Numbered from the stretch's first letter, positions 1-5,815 are shown. The stretch: 7,287 nt of DNA from an uncultured Planctomycetaceae bacterium (GCA_937860165.1 CALMBE010000767.1:1-7287); one strand, 5' to 3'. The notes: generated from the letters alone by a model not told the origin. Program-made: numbers and translations.

Positions 1-2
1 CG

Positions 3-119
3 GCGTACGACCGGGTGCAGCTCACGAGCTTTTTCTCCGGCAGGAGCGCGCAGGACCTCAGCGTCGTGCCGGACAGGTTCTTCCAGGACCACCGCGTGAC
101 GCTGCGCCTCAACGACGGC
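3..119 (+). pseudogene. NirB-like nitrite reductase fragment (FAD domain), cut at both ends
   Basis: The frame opening at base 3 reads A-Y-D-R-V-Q-L-T-S-F-F-S and continues with A-x-D-L-S-V-V, F-F-x-x-H and L-R-L. This follows the N-terminal part of the NADH-dependent nitrite reductase large subunit: E. coli NirB has A-Y-D-R-V-H-L-S-S-Y-F-S, then L-S-L-V, F-Y-E-K-H, at about residues 43-80. In the family this segment belongs to the FAD-binding pyridine nucleotide-disulphide oxidoreductase domain. Only about 39 codons are present: the 5' part lies off the window, and the resemblance stops near base 119, where the frame passes into an unrelated enzyme. The identification rests on recalled family sequence, not a search. 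Third positions are nearly all G or C, more extreme than in the genes to the right. It cannot encode a working enzyme as it stands. Confidence 0.6.
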
Positions 120-293
120 GTGCTCGGCATCGATCCGGTCGACATCCGGGTCGTCTGCGGCGACACCGACCTGACGCCGGTCGATCTCGGCAGTTACTCG
201 AGCCGCGTGACGCTCATGATGGGCAATGCGGCAATCGAAGCAGCCGAACGCGCCCGTGCGCCGCTCGCCGAAGCGGTCTCGAAGAAGCTCTCG
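120..293 (+). pseudogene. Molybdenum hydroxylase large-subunit fragment (HcrA/xanthine dehydrogenase family)
   Basis: In the same frame as the NirB-like piece, codons from about base 120 read V-L-G-I-D-P-x-D-I-R-V-V, then G-D-T-D-L-T-P-V-D-L-G-S-Y-S-S-R-V-T and G-N-A-A-I-E-A-A-E-R. This is highly characteristic of the molybdopterin-binding large subunit of 4-hydroxybenzoyl-CoA reductase and related aldehyde/xanthine dehydrogenases, where the S-Y-S-S-R region lies near the molybdenum cofactor. The upstream G-Q-G segment expected in this family is absent, replaced by NirB-like residues. Past L (288-290) the frame runs on to a stop at 372-374, but that tail is only the antisense of the ubiD gene. 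It is a fragment of some 57 codons out of a protein normally over 700 residues, with strongly G/C-ending codons. Family call good; exact substrate unknown. Confidence 0.7.
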
Positions 294-2014
294 ATCCCAT
301 ACAAATCACTGGCGGGGTCGGTACGGGTAAACGTAACCCACAGAAAATTCCGCAACGACTCGGCGACGAATTGACTGTCATCGACCACCACAATCCAACG
401 GATCCCATCCAGAGAATTAGCCCCGACTAGTGCGGCGCAAAACCGGTCCATAGCTGCCGAAGTCGCAGTTCGGCAGGTTGCGCGTGCCTGCTGGGAAATG
501 TCGTAGTCAAACGACGGGGCAGGGCAGGGGGGACCCGTCACCGACAGCACACCTGGTAGCGAAATACGAGGATCACGGAATCCTTCGGGGAGCCTGATGT
601 TTTCTGGAAGGTCGCGCGCGAGCTTGTAACGCGGCGGACCCACGGCAGCCATTACCACTTTCGAACCTGCATTGAGACTCAAACCACTGTAGTCGAGCGT
701 ATCGATTGTGGATTGGGTTTGGAAATGCAGATCGCGGGACCAATCGGCCCTGGCCAGCAAATGAGCGAGGAAGGCTCGGACATCGTGGACATCCAGCTGC
801 GGGTCATCGCCCGCCGCGACGATCAACAGGAACTTGGCGAGCGAAAGTTGCCCCTGTCCCAGAATAGCGCTGGCCTGGGTGAGAATTTCTTGAGGACGTG
901 CCGACTTGAGGAACGGCATGTAGCGCTCGCTCCCCACTGCAAGTAACAAGGGATGAACCCCTGCTTCGTCGACCGCGTGAACTCCCACGACCCCTGGTAA
1001 CACTTCGGGGATCAGCGAACCTGTGATTTCGTGGATCAACTGGCCAAAAAAAGTGTCTTCCTGCGGCGGACGCCCCACGACAGTGAACGGCCAAATCGCT
1101 CCCGTGCGATGCCACACTTCCCGCACTTGCAACACCGGAAATGGGTGGGCCAAACTGTAATACCCCAGGTGATCGCCGAAAGGACCTTCCGGTTCTAATC
1201 GTTCGGGGATGACCTCGCCGACGATGCAAAAGTCGGTGTCCGCGTGGATCGGCAGATTCTCTCCGCGAGAGATCATGCGGATTCTTCTCCCCCCCAGCAC
1301 TCCCGCAAAACCGAGTTCACTCATTCCTTCGGGCAGTGGCATCACGGCTGCCACGCTCATGGCCGGTGGACCACCGACAAAGATATTGACTCGAAAGGGC
1401 TTCCCCGCCGCCAGGGCTGCGGCATGATGCACACCGATCGAACGGTGGATTTGGTAGTGAAGTCCAATTTCTTGATCCGCGAGATAGTGCTCCCCGGAGA
1501 GTTGCACGCGATACATTCCCAGATTGCTATGCTTGAGCCCCGGCGAGCGAACGTCTTCGGTGTAAACCTGTGGGAGCGTGATAAACGCTCCCCCATCGTG
1601 GGGCCAACTTACCAGCTGTGGCAATTCGTGAATCGATGTGCGATTGGCCAGGATCGGGCCACGAGATACTCGCTTAGGAAGCAACTGGAGTGCGGACCGG
1701 GGAACACCCAAATACTCCCATGGTCGCCGGAGAATCTGCTGGGGTTCGCTGCGCAACCTGACCAGTTGCTCGAGCGCTCCCAAGCCATCGCGCAGCATCC
1801 ATCGAGTTCGCTCCCTGGAACCGAACAGATTGCTGACCATGGGAAATCGGCAGTCTTGGACATTGGCAAACAAGAGTGCTGGCCCCCCGGCTGCCACCAC
1901 GCGGCGCTGCAAGGCAGCCGCTTCGAGCCTGGCGTTGATCGGCGTTTCGATCCGCACCAAGTGGCCATGCTGCTCCAAGTCGGCGACACATTCCGCAAGA
2001 CTTTGATAACCCAT
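194..2014 (-). CDS. ubiD: UbiD-family prenylated-FMN decarboxylase, C-terminus replaced
   Basis: UbiD enzymes use prenylated FMN and a divalent metal to decarboxylate aromatic acids. This long form resembles the homologues of Bacteroidetes and other bacteria that make menaquinone, so a role in (futalosine-type) menaquinone synthesis is likely but inferred; ubiD is used here as a family symbol. Numbering from Met at 2014, visible landmarks are N-L-G-M-Y-R (N164 probable metal ligand, R169), H-Y-Q-I-H-R (186-191), V-G-E-V (E267, metal ligand) and E-G-P-F-G-D (E276, D281; catalytic acid region), followed by G-Y-Y. W-P-F-T-V-V-G-R-P-P-Q-E-D, T-I-D-T-L-D-Y-S-G and D-P-A-S-D-L-Y-G are also family-like. 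The start M-G-Y-Q-S-L matches the usual UbiD N-terminus; 21 further in-frame codons reach 2077 but look non-coding. Similarity ends near base 284 (after G-I-E-S-F, residue 577). The last 29 codons to the stop at 194 are antisense of the molybdenum hydroxylase fragment, so the usual C-terminal tail is missing. Confidence 0.9.
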   Translation of the reverse strand: MGYQSLAECVADLEQHGHLVRIETPINARLEAAALQRRVVAAGGPALLFANVQDCRFPMVSNLFGSRERTRWMLRDGLGALEQLVRLRSEPQQILRRPWEYLGVPRSALQLLPKRVSRGPILANRTSIHELPQLVSWPHDGGAFITLPQVYTEDVRSPGLKHSNLGMYRVQLSGEHYLADQEIGLHYQIHRSIGVHHAAALAAGKPFRVNIFVGGPPAMSVAAVMPLPEGMSELGFAGVLGGRRIRMISRGENLPIHADTDFCIVGEVIPERLEPEGPFGDHLGYYSLAHPFPVLQVREVWHRTGAIWPFTVVGRPPQEDTFFGQLIHEITGSLIPEVLPGVVGVHAVDEAGVHPLLLAVGSERYMPFLKSARPQEILTQASAILGQGQLSLAKFLLIVAAGDDPQLDVHDVRAFLAHLLARADWSRDLHFQTQSTIDTLDYSGLSLNAGSKVVMAAVGPPRYKLARDLPENIRLPEGFRDPRISLPGVLSVTGPPCPAPSFDYDISQQARATCRTATSAAMDRFCAALVGANSLDGIRWIVVVDDSQFVAESLRNFLWVTFTRTDPASDLYGIESFFETASASGARARSAASIAALPIMSVTRLE

Positions 2015-2325
2015 GGCGAAACATCGAGAAGGGGGGGAATTTTCCAGACAAAACCGCGATTCTAGCCTGAAAGGCACTTCAAAGGGAGCAGAATCCGCTA
2101 GCTAAAATGTCCTGGTGATTACTGGCAATTTCGCCCCTAAACCGTTCTAGAAATGCGTATTGGGAGAGTTTTCCGGCCCGACTGGATAAAATATTGGGCA
2201 ATTCTTCACCCAAAACTGGTACGCCCTTCACCCTGTTTTTACAATAAAACCAACGCCTGCCCCGTTTGTCACCGGGGCCTTATCTGGGATACTTGTTTAT
2301 CCCCACTTTCAGGACAGCTCCGAAT
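2015..2325. other. Divergent intergenic region between ubiD and the ClpP-like gene
   Basis: About 310 bases separate the two divergent starts, so promoters for both genes should lie here. It is more A/T-rich than the flanking genes. Possible -10-like hexamers on the plus strand are TAAAAT (2187-2192) and TACAAT (2240-2245), but neither has a convincing -35 element at the right distance, so no promoter is called. A small palindrome, TTGGG/CCCAA, sits around 2194-2213. No gene, tRNA or mobile element is apparent. Confidence 0.4.
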
Positions 2326-2949
2326 ATGAATCAACACGGACACCCCGACGAAAACCGTTACCCCGAAATCGCCATCACCGGCGATCTCACTGAGCGGGAA
2401 GGCGAGCTCACCGATCGGCTCCTCGACATCGAACCAGGGGGGCAATGTACCATGTACTTCGATTCCCCAGGTGGGAGTCCCTACTGTGCCGTCTCGCTAA
2501 TGACGATCATCCGCTTGCGGGGCCTGAGAGCCACGGGGATCGTCACGGGGGAATGTTCCTCTGCGGCCCTCTGGCCATTCGCTGCCTGCGAGCGACGGTT
2601 TGTTTCTCCCTACAGCGTGCTCCTGTTTCACCCCATGAAATGGCAGAGCGAAGAAAATGTCGGCTTGGCCGAGGCCGCAGAATGGGCCCGCCATTTCGGT
2701 CAACTTGAAAAAGACATGGATGCCCTCCTGGCCGACCTGTTTGGCGTCTCCCGCGATATCATGCTCAGTTGGATTAACCCTGGAAAATATGTTTCGGGTT
2801 CCGAACTCGCCGGCGCTGGGTTGGCAGAGTTGATTTCCGCCGCCGATCTGGTGAATCCCTCGGGGATCTTCCAGATGCTCAACTCGAACCCGCTCAACGG
2901 CCAGTCACGCCCCGCAGTAAGCAAGCCCAAGCTTCGCAAGGCTCCTTGA
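2326..2949 (+). CDS. ClpP-like serine peptidase homologue (ClpP/crotonase fold)
   Basis: A 207-residue cytoplasmic protein with no signal peptide and the ClpP core in order. F-D-S-P-G-G (45-50) matches the ClpP oxyanion-hole strand. G-E-C-S-S-A-A (75-81) lines up with the nucleophile elbow, making S79 the likely catalytic serine. L-L-F-H-P-M (99-104) supplies the histidine (H102). K-Y-V-S-G-S-E-L-A-G-A-G-L-A-E (154-168) matches the late F-L-S-x-x-E-A-x-x-x-G-L-V-D segment. The third triad residue of canonical ClpP, an aspartate just before R-F-L-S, falls on glycine (about G153), so it may work as a dyad, use another acid, or be inactive. The ATG at 2326 is preferred because AGGA at 2311-2314 precedes it and the homology begins soon after; the frame could extend to a TTG at 2266. 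It stands alone, with no ClpX/ClpA partner and no ClpP processing region recognised, so it may be a ClpP-related accessory peptidase rather than housekeeping ClpP. Confidence 0.8.
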   Translation: MNQHGHPDENRYPEIAITGDLTEREGELTDRLLDIEPGGQCTMYFDSPGGSPYCAVSLMTIIRLRGLRATGIVTGECSSAALWPFAACERRFVSPYSVLLFHPMKWQSEENVGLAEAAEWARHFGQLEKDMDALLADLFGVSRDIMLSWINPGKYVSGSELAGAGLAELISAADLVNPSGIFQMLNSNPLNGQSRPAVSKPKLRKAP

Positions 2950-3009
2950 GCCCTAGGTAGCAACAACCTCCCAAGTGATGTGTCAAAGCCAAGAATTTGG
3001 GTGGCAAGC

Positions 3010-3081
3010 AGAGTGGCACGACTCTCCGAGTCGTGCCATAAACTATTAAATAGGGCACGAGTCGGAGACTCGTGTTACTCT
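3010..3081. repeat. REPIN-like double hairpin, 72 bp
   Basis: Two short hairpins face each other. The first (3015-3037) has perfect 10-bp arms GGCACGACTC/GAGTCGTGCC around a 3-base loop. The second (3056-3074) has 8-bp arms CACGAGTC/GACTCGTG, also with a 3-base loop. The halves are also inverted copies of each other with a few mismatches, bounded by AGAGT (3010-3014) and ACTCT (3077-3081), around an A/T-rich centre. This nested symmetry is that of a REP doublet (REPIN). It lies 61 bases after the ClpP-like stop and could also act as a transcript-stabilising or weak terminating structure, although no T-tract follows. Confidence 0.75.
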
Positions 3082-3119
3082 GAATACAACCCGCACTTCT
3101 GGCACTGACAAAGCACTAG

Positions 3120-3141
3120 CCGGTCCAACACATTGGTCCGG
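3120..3141. terminator. Short hairpin downstream of the minus-strand hypothetical gene
   Basis: CCGGTCCAA (3120-3128) pairs with TTGGTCCGG (3133-3141) across a CACA loop with a single central mismatch. It begins 15 bases beyond the stop of the minus-strand gene ending at 3156, where a transcript end would be expected. There is no U-tract on either strand, so the terminator role is only a guess from position. Confidence 0.3.
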
Positions 3142-3155
3142 TAATCCCCCCGGCT

Positions 3156-3659
3156 TCACGCCACGATTTCAACCACGGGATCCATGATCACCGGTTGCGT
3201 GATGGGGGGCATCGAGTCCGGTGGGTTCACCGGTGCGGATGCTGCCGCCAAGGCTGCTGAAATCACCGCGGCCTCGTACGGGACCAAAGACACTGCCACG
3301 GCAGGGGCAAACTCCGAACTGGACGCTGCTTGTTCCAGCGGCGAATCTTCCAGAACCTCAGTCAGCAACTGCCCATCTTGCTCGAAGCGTGCTAGCCGTT
3401 CGATTCCTGGCGGCTGGTCGAGTTGCTCTTGCTCGTCGAGAAGTTCCAAGCCCCATCCAAGATTCGCTCGGTACTCGTAGTCGGCCAGCAGGTCGACCTC
3501 GATGGCCACCTCCGGCGCAAATAGATTGCCCAAGGGAAGCAGCGGACTCGGTGCGTTGCGGCATTCCAGAAGCTCGGGTGCCACAATGCGTCGCGGAACG
3601 CCCCACGATGTTCTGGCGGGCAGGGGTTGAACTTTCGGGATGTCGATGCGCTGGTTCAT
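3156..3659 (-). CDS. Hypothetical protein with LE-LE-R-like N-terminal motif
   Basis: No family was recognised for this 167-residue protein. The ATG at 3659 is chosen because everything upstream in the frame (to 3821) is the leader and terminator region; no clear ribosome site precedes it. After a basic start, R-R-I-V-A-P-E-L-L-E-C-R-N-A-P (23-37) resembles the L-E-x-L-E-x-R stretch seen near the start of many planctomycete surface or secreted proteins. The rest is acidic and rich in Leu, Ala, Glu and Pro: a charged middle (E-L-L-D-E-Q-E-Q-L-D, 72-81), an Ala/Ser/Val-rich stretch at 111-141 (A-A-V-I-S-A-A-L-A-A-A), then a proline-rich tail. There is no classic signal peptide or clear membrane span. 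It could be a small envelope protein, or the reading could be fortuitous; the downstream hairpin and the structured upstream region on the same strand support a real transcription unit. Confidence 0.5.
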   Translation of the reverse strand: MNQRIDIPKVQPLPARTSWGVPRRIVAPELLECRNAPSPLLPLGNLFAPEVAIEVDLLADYEYRANLGWGLELLDEQEQLDQPPGIERLARFEQDGQLLTEVLEDSPLEQAASSSEFAPAVAVSLVPYEAAVISAALAAASAPVNPPDSMPPITQPVIMDPVVEIVA

Positions 3660-3787
3660 ATCGGTGAGTATCGAACTACCATTGGCGAAGAGTCGAGGTG
3701 CCGTGGGAATAAGGCGATTTAAGCAACGGTAACAATTGCAGCGGCGGGTTACCGCACGGGTTTCACAGCTCCAACAGAACAACGCGC

Positions 3788-3831
3788 AAAAAAAGAGGGC
3801 CGACGAGGTGCGGGAGACCACGTCGACCCTC
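3788..3831 (-). terminator. Strong intrinsic terminator on the minus strand
   Basis: Read on the minus strand, GAGGGTCGACGTGG (3831 down to 3818) pairs with CCTCGTCGGCCCTC (3808 down to 3795): a 14-bp stem with one G-U wobble and one mismatch around a 9-base loop. Seven T residues follow at once (3794-3788). On the plus strand no T-run follows, so it works one way. It stands about 130 bases upstream of the ATG at 3659, so a transcript entering from the right would stop before that gene unless the stem is prevented from forming. That is the position of a leader attenuator; otherwise it ends a small RNA. Confidence 0.8.
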
Positions 3832-3951
3832 GGAGGGGGGAGACATTAGGCGGGGCTTTTCTCTACCTGCGACCGACTGACCGTCTGGCTCCTGGCTGGT
3901 TACCCGCGGCTGGAAGCCCTCGGCCGGTCGCGTTCTCTTCTACCGACCGAC
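3832..3951 (-). ncRNA. Candidate structured leader or small RNA ahead of the terminator
   Basis: This GC-rich stretch lies just upstream (in the minus direction) of the intrinsic terminator. Minus-strand GTCGGTCG occurs twice, at 3951-3944 and 3877-3870. Between them CGACCGGC (3930-3923) can pair fully with the first copy (one G-U) and equally well with the second, extended by one base in the form GCGACCG/CGGTCGC (3931-3925 with 3875-3869). Only one helix can form at a time. Inside the longer helix GGCTTCC can pair with GGAGCC around a GC-rich loop. Mutually exclusive helices followed by a terminator are the layout of a riboswitch or attenuator. No known class was recognised, and no promoter is clear to the right. 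It could be a cis-regulator of the gene at 3156-3659 or an independent RNA of roughly 160 bases. Confidence 0.4.
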
Positions 3952-4155
3952 ACTATTGCAAAGTGGATGCCAAACAGGTGCCGACAAGACAAACCGTGAC
4001 GATTTATTACAATTCCGCAGTAATTCGCAAGCTAGCAGTTAATCACTGATTGTGGTTCAGGTTGTAAATCTTGCAAAGAACGGTTGTAGGAGTTGCCAAT
4101 TTTAGTGAACCACAGAGGGACGGAGGACGCGGCGAAGAGAAGGGTGTAAGTCGAA

Positions 4156-4168
4156 GTCGTTAGTCGTA
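4156..4168. repeat. 13-bp repeat, copy 1 (second copy at 6788-6800)
   Basis: GTCGTTAGTCGTA occurs here and again exactly at 6788-6800, each time within a longer low-complexity run built from TCGTAAG and TCGTTAG units. The copies are in the same orientation, 2.6 kb apart, both in non-coding DNA. Confidence 0.6.
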
Positions 4169-4195
4169 GGTCGTAAGTGAATTCCAAGGCACTGG

Positions 4196-4215
4196 ATTCC
4201 CGCCTTCGCGGGAAT
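4196..4215. repeat. 20-bp palindromic intergenic repeat
   Basis: ATTCCCGC (4196-4203) and GCGGGAAT (4208-4215) are perfect inverted arms around CTTC. The sequence, with its T-G-G leading and G-A-C trailing context, is the widespread dispersed palindrome ATTCCCGC..GCGGGAAT found in many bacterial genomes (compare the neisserial dRS3 type, ATTCCC-N8-GGGAAT). Its spurious translation M-S-F-P-R-R-R-E-S-S on the minus strand is a familiar annotation artefact. Confidence 0.75.
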
Positions 4216-4258
4216 GACAAAAGTGCTTGCGGAATGCAGAGTGCGGATTGCGGAATGA

Positions 4259-4322
4259 AAACAGTCCTACAGTCCCACAGTCCTTCTTCACCCCAGCCCC
4301 CAGTCCCCGGCCCCCAGCCCCA
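4259..4322. repeat. C-rich low-complexity run of CAGTCC/CAGCCC units
   Basis: A string of short imperfect units (ACAGTCC, CCAGCCC, CAGTCCCC, CCCAGCCCC) gives a strongly pyrimidine-biased tract. No coding signal is visible on either strand. A comparable low-complexity purine run of GCAGAG units follows at about 4391-4417. Confidence 0.5.
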
Positions 4323-4352
4323 TTCATTTAATTCGTCGTGTCCTTCGTGCCG

Positions 4353-4383
4353 TTGTGGTGAATCTTGAATTCAATTGAATTGG
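4353..4383. repeat. TTGTGGTGAATCTTGAATT repeat, copy 1
   Basis: The 19 bases at 4353-4371 recur exactly at 5789-5807 in the same orientation. Both copies continue into GAATTGG, with a 5-base insertion in this one, and both are preceded by GTCGTG-type sequence. The right arm of the degenerate inverted-repeat block overlaps the 5' half, so the second copy is a solo half of the same element. Confidence 0.6.
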
Positions 4384-4607
4384 GTTTAAACGCAGAGCCG
4401 CAGAGAGGCAGAGACGCAACGGCCCGCTGCGCGAACCTCAACCGGTCGAGCAGCCGGGGCGGCACTGCGGGCATGTCGTTAGTTGAAGCAGTTTGCGAAC
4501 AGGGGTATATTCAGGCCATAACCTGCTTACTGTAGGTCACCTTCAAGATGCAGGTCTAACCGAAGAAATATTTGGCTAATACTACAGCTTCCAGGGAAAG
4601 CCGTATC
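4384..4607. other. Non-coding gap before the secreted protein gene
   Basis: It begins with a low-complexity run of GCAGAG-type units (about 4391-4417), then about 180 bases of unremarkable sequence. No open frame with plausible coding character, no RNA gene and no convincing promoter was found. The promoter of the gene starting at 4608 presumably lies in the more A/T-rich stretch at 4500-4590. Confidence 0.4.
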
Positions 4608-5621
4608 ATGGATCTTTCAAGAGTCTGCTGCGCTGCTGGTTTGATCGCCTTCTGGCTGTCGGCTGCTAATGCCCAATGCGCGGAACCGAAAACAGACGCC
4701 ACTCATTCGATCTTTGGAATCGTGATGGAACTTCGTTCGGGCACGCCGAATGTTCCTGTCTGTTTGTGCGACGCGGTGACAGGGTTGCCACTGGCGAAGA
4801 AGACCTACAAACCAATTGAGTGGGGCAAAGGCCAAATTGAAAACACGGCTAAGGAGATGGCAATTGTTGTTACCGACGATAAGGGGAAGTTTAGCTTTGA
4901 AAACATTCCGGATGGCAAGTACCGCTTGGTGGCTCAAAAATGGATCGGGCCTTACGAAGGCGTTTTCGCGGTGCATGGCACGGTGATTCAGTTGATGGGC
5001 ACTGCGGATGATCTAGTGGTCCCGCGCCCGGCCGAATACGACAAAGCTCTCGTTGCGCTGACGCCTCCGGAGGGTGGCATCGTGCAATTCGACCAAAACG
5101 TCGGAAACAACGAAACCTTCATGTTTCTCAGCTTGTCCCCGCTGGAGTTCGATCCGATTCTCGGGCTGAGCTCGATGGGCACGTCGTTCTACCAGCACCT
5201 AATCGGTGTCAACCGAATGCCGCTCGGAAAGACGACAGTAATTGGAGTGCCGGAGAAGCCGCTGTATGCCTTCTTCTTCGCTCCCGATAACTCCCCCGGA
5301 TCTGCCACCGTCGAAGTTCCGGTGACAGAGGCTGGACTTGTCCGCATCCCTCCGGAACCATTTGTCGCCGGTTGGTCGAATGCTCGCAAGACGCCACCTC
5401 CGAAATTGGCCGAACTTATGGAATTCATGGATGCCCATTCACTCACGCCCGATCAACTTCTGAATATCCCCAAGCTTAGCAGCGCTAACTTTGAAGTTTA
5501 TAAAGCCCGCATGCAGGAAATTTGGAAAGACCTATCCCGAAAGATTGAGCTTGCAGAAGGCACTTCAGCCCGAGTAGGAGATATTCTGGCGGTGAAGGGA
5601 TATCAACAGCTGAAAGATTGA
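4608..5621 (+). CDS. Secreted protein with carboxypeptidase-regulatory-like domain
   Basis: A 337-residue exported protein of unknown role. Residues 1-22 form a signal peptide: R near the start, hydrophobic C-C-A-A-G-L-I-A-F-W-L, then A-N-A before Q23 as the likely type I cleavage site. Residues about 34-112 resemble a transthyretin-like/CarboxypepD_reg beta-sandwich: S-I-F-G-I-V opening, P-V-C-L-C-D-A-V-T-G-L-P-L, and the hallmark V-T-D-D-K-G-K-F-S-F-E-N-I-P-D-G-K-Y-R-L (88-107). The following 140 residues, also beta-rich with several Pro-Gly turns, are unassigned. The tail (264-337) is helical and charged. The ATG at 4608 is chosen over the TTG at 4572 because it gives a proper signal peptide and AGGGAA (4593-4598) sits about 10 bases upstream. 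Such domains often occur in surface or carbohydrate-binding proteins; the actual ligand is unknown. No co-transcribed partner is evident. Confidence 0.75.
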   Translation: MDLSRVCCAAGLIAFWLSAANAQCAEPKTDATHSIFGIVMELRSGTPNVPVCLCDAVTGLPLAKKTYKPIEWGKGQIENTAKEMAIVVTDDKGKFSFENIPDGKYRLVAQKWIGPYEGVFAVHGTVIQLMGTADDLVVPRPAEYDKALVALTPPEGGIVQFDQNVGNNETFMFLSLSPLEFDPILGLSSMGTSFYQHLIGVNRMPLGKTTVIGVPEKPLYAFFFAPDNSPGSATVEVPVTEAGLVRIPPEPFVAGWSNARKTPPPKLAELMEFMDAHSLTPDQLLNIPKLSSANFEVYKARMQEIWKDLSRKIELAEGTSARVGDILAVKGYQQLKD

Positions 5622-5788
5622 GGAAGTGCTGATCCCTGTGGACGTACGGCGAATGGGAAGTAACAAAACAATGGACCGGAGTGGCCGATCTAGCGCGAAT
5701 CAAATAGAACGCCGATTGGCGGCCGCCCGGTGGTGCGTGTCGTTACATCGCACGTCCTATAGCCGGAATTCTGTCCCCCGTCGTGCCT

Positions 5789-5815
5789 TTGTGGTGAATC
5801 TTGAATTGAATTGGA
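5789..5815. repeat. TTGTGGTGAATCTTGAATT repeat, copy 2
   Basis: An exact 19-base match (5789-5807) to 4353-4371 in the same orientation, preceded by GTCGTGCCT and followed by GAATTGG. Only this half of the element is present; the inverted partner seen around 4108-4136 is not found nearby. Confidence 0.6.

Larger units (their letters stand above)
4108..4358. repeat. Degenerate inverted-repeat block with composite repeat content
   Basis: The left end (4108-4136, ACCACAGAGGGACGGAGGAC and on) and the right end (4331-4358, read on the minus strand as CACCACAACGGCACGAAGGA and on) are imperfect inverted copies of one another, about 26 bases with several mismatches. Between them lie a GTCGTAAGT-type string (4148-4180), a 20-bp palindrome and a C-rich simple repeat. 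No transposase is inside. It resembles the layered intergenic repeat debris frequent in planctomycetes; a MITE-like origin is possible but unproven. Confidence 0.45.

Noticed and set aside
293..374. Continuation of the left-edge plus-strand frame to a stop
   Set aside because: These codons are the complement of the conserved UbiD segment and do not resemble a molybdenum hydroxylase.
1244..2065. Open frame of 273 codons on the plus strand opposite ubiD
   Set aside because: It is fully antisense to a gene with clear UbiD motifs, and its translation shows no recognisable domain; long antisense frames are common opposite GC-rich genes.
2266..2325. Upstream TTG start adding 20 residues to the ClpP-like protein
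   Set aside because: The added residues have no ClpP resemblance, and the ATG at 2326 has a better-placed AGGA.
3660..3821. N-terminal extension of the minus-strand hypothetical protein with a Phe/Cys-rich, signal-like start
   Set aside because: It would start inside the intrinsic terminator stem-loop; the hydrophobic look comes from the T-tract of the terminator being translated.
3842..3951. Known riboswitch classes (cyclic-di-GMP GEMM, cobalamin) for the structured leader
   Set aside because: The conserved core bases of those classes could not be found on either strand, so only an unclassified structured RNA is proposed.
4032..4220. Minus-strand frame beginning M-S-F-P-R-R-R-E-S-S
   Set aside because: This is the translation of the dispersed ATTCCCGC palindrome, a well-known false gene.
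4140..4420. CRISPR array suggested by repeated short strings
   Set aside because: The units are low-complexity, irregularly spaced and lack unique spacers of constant length.
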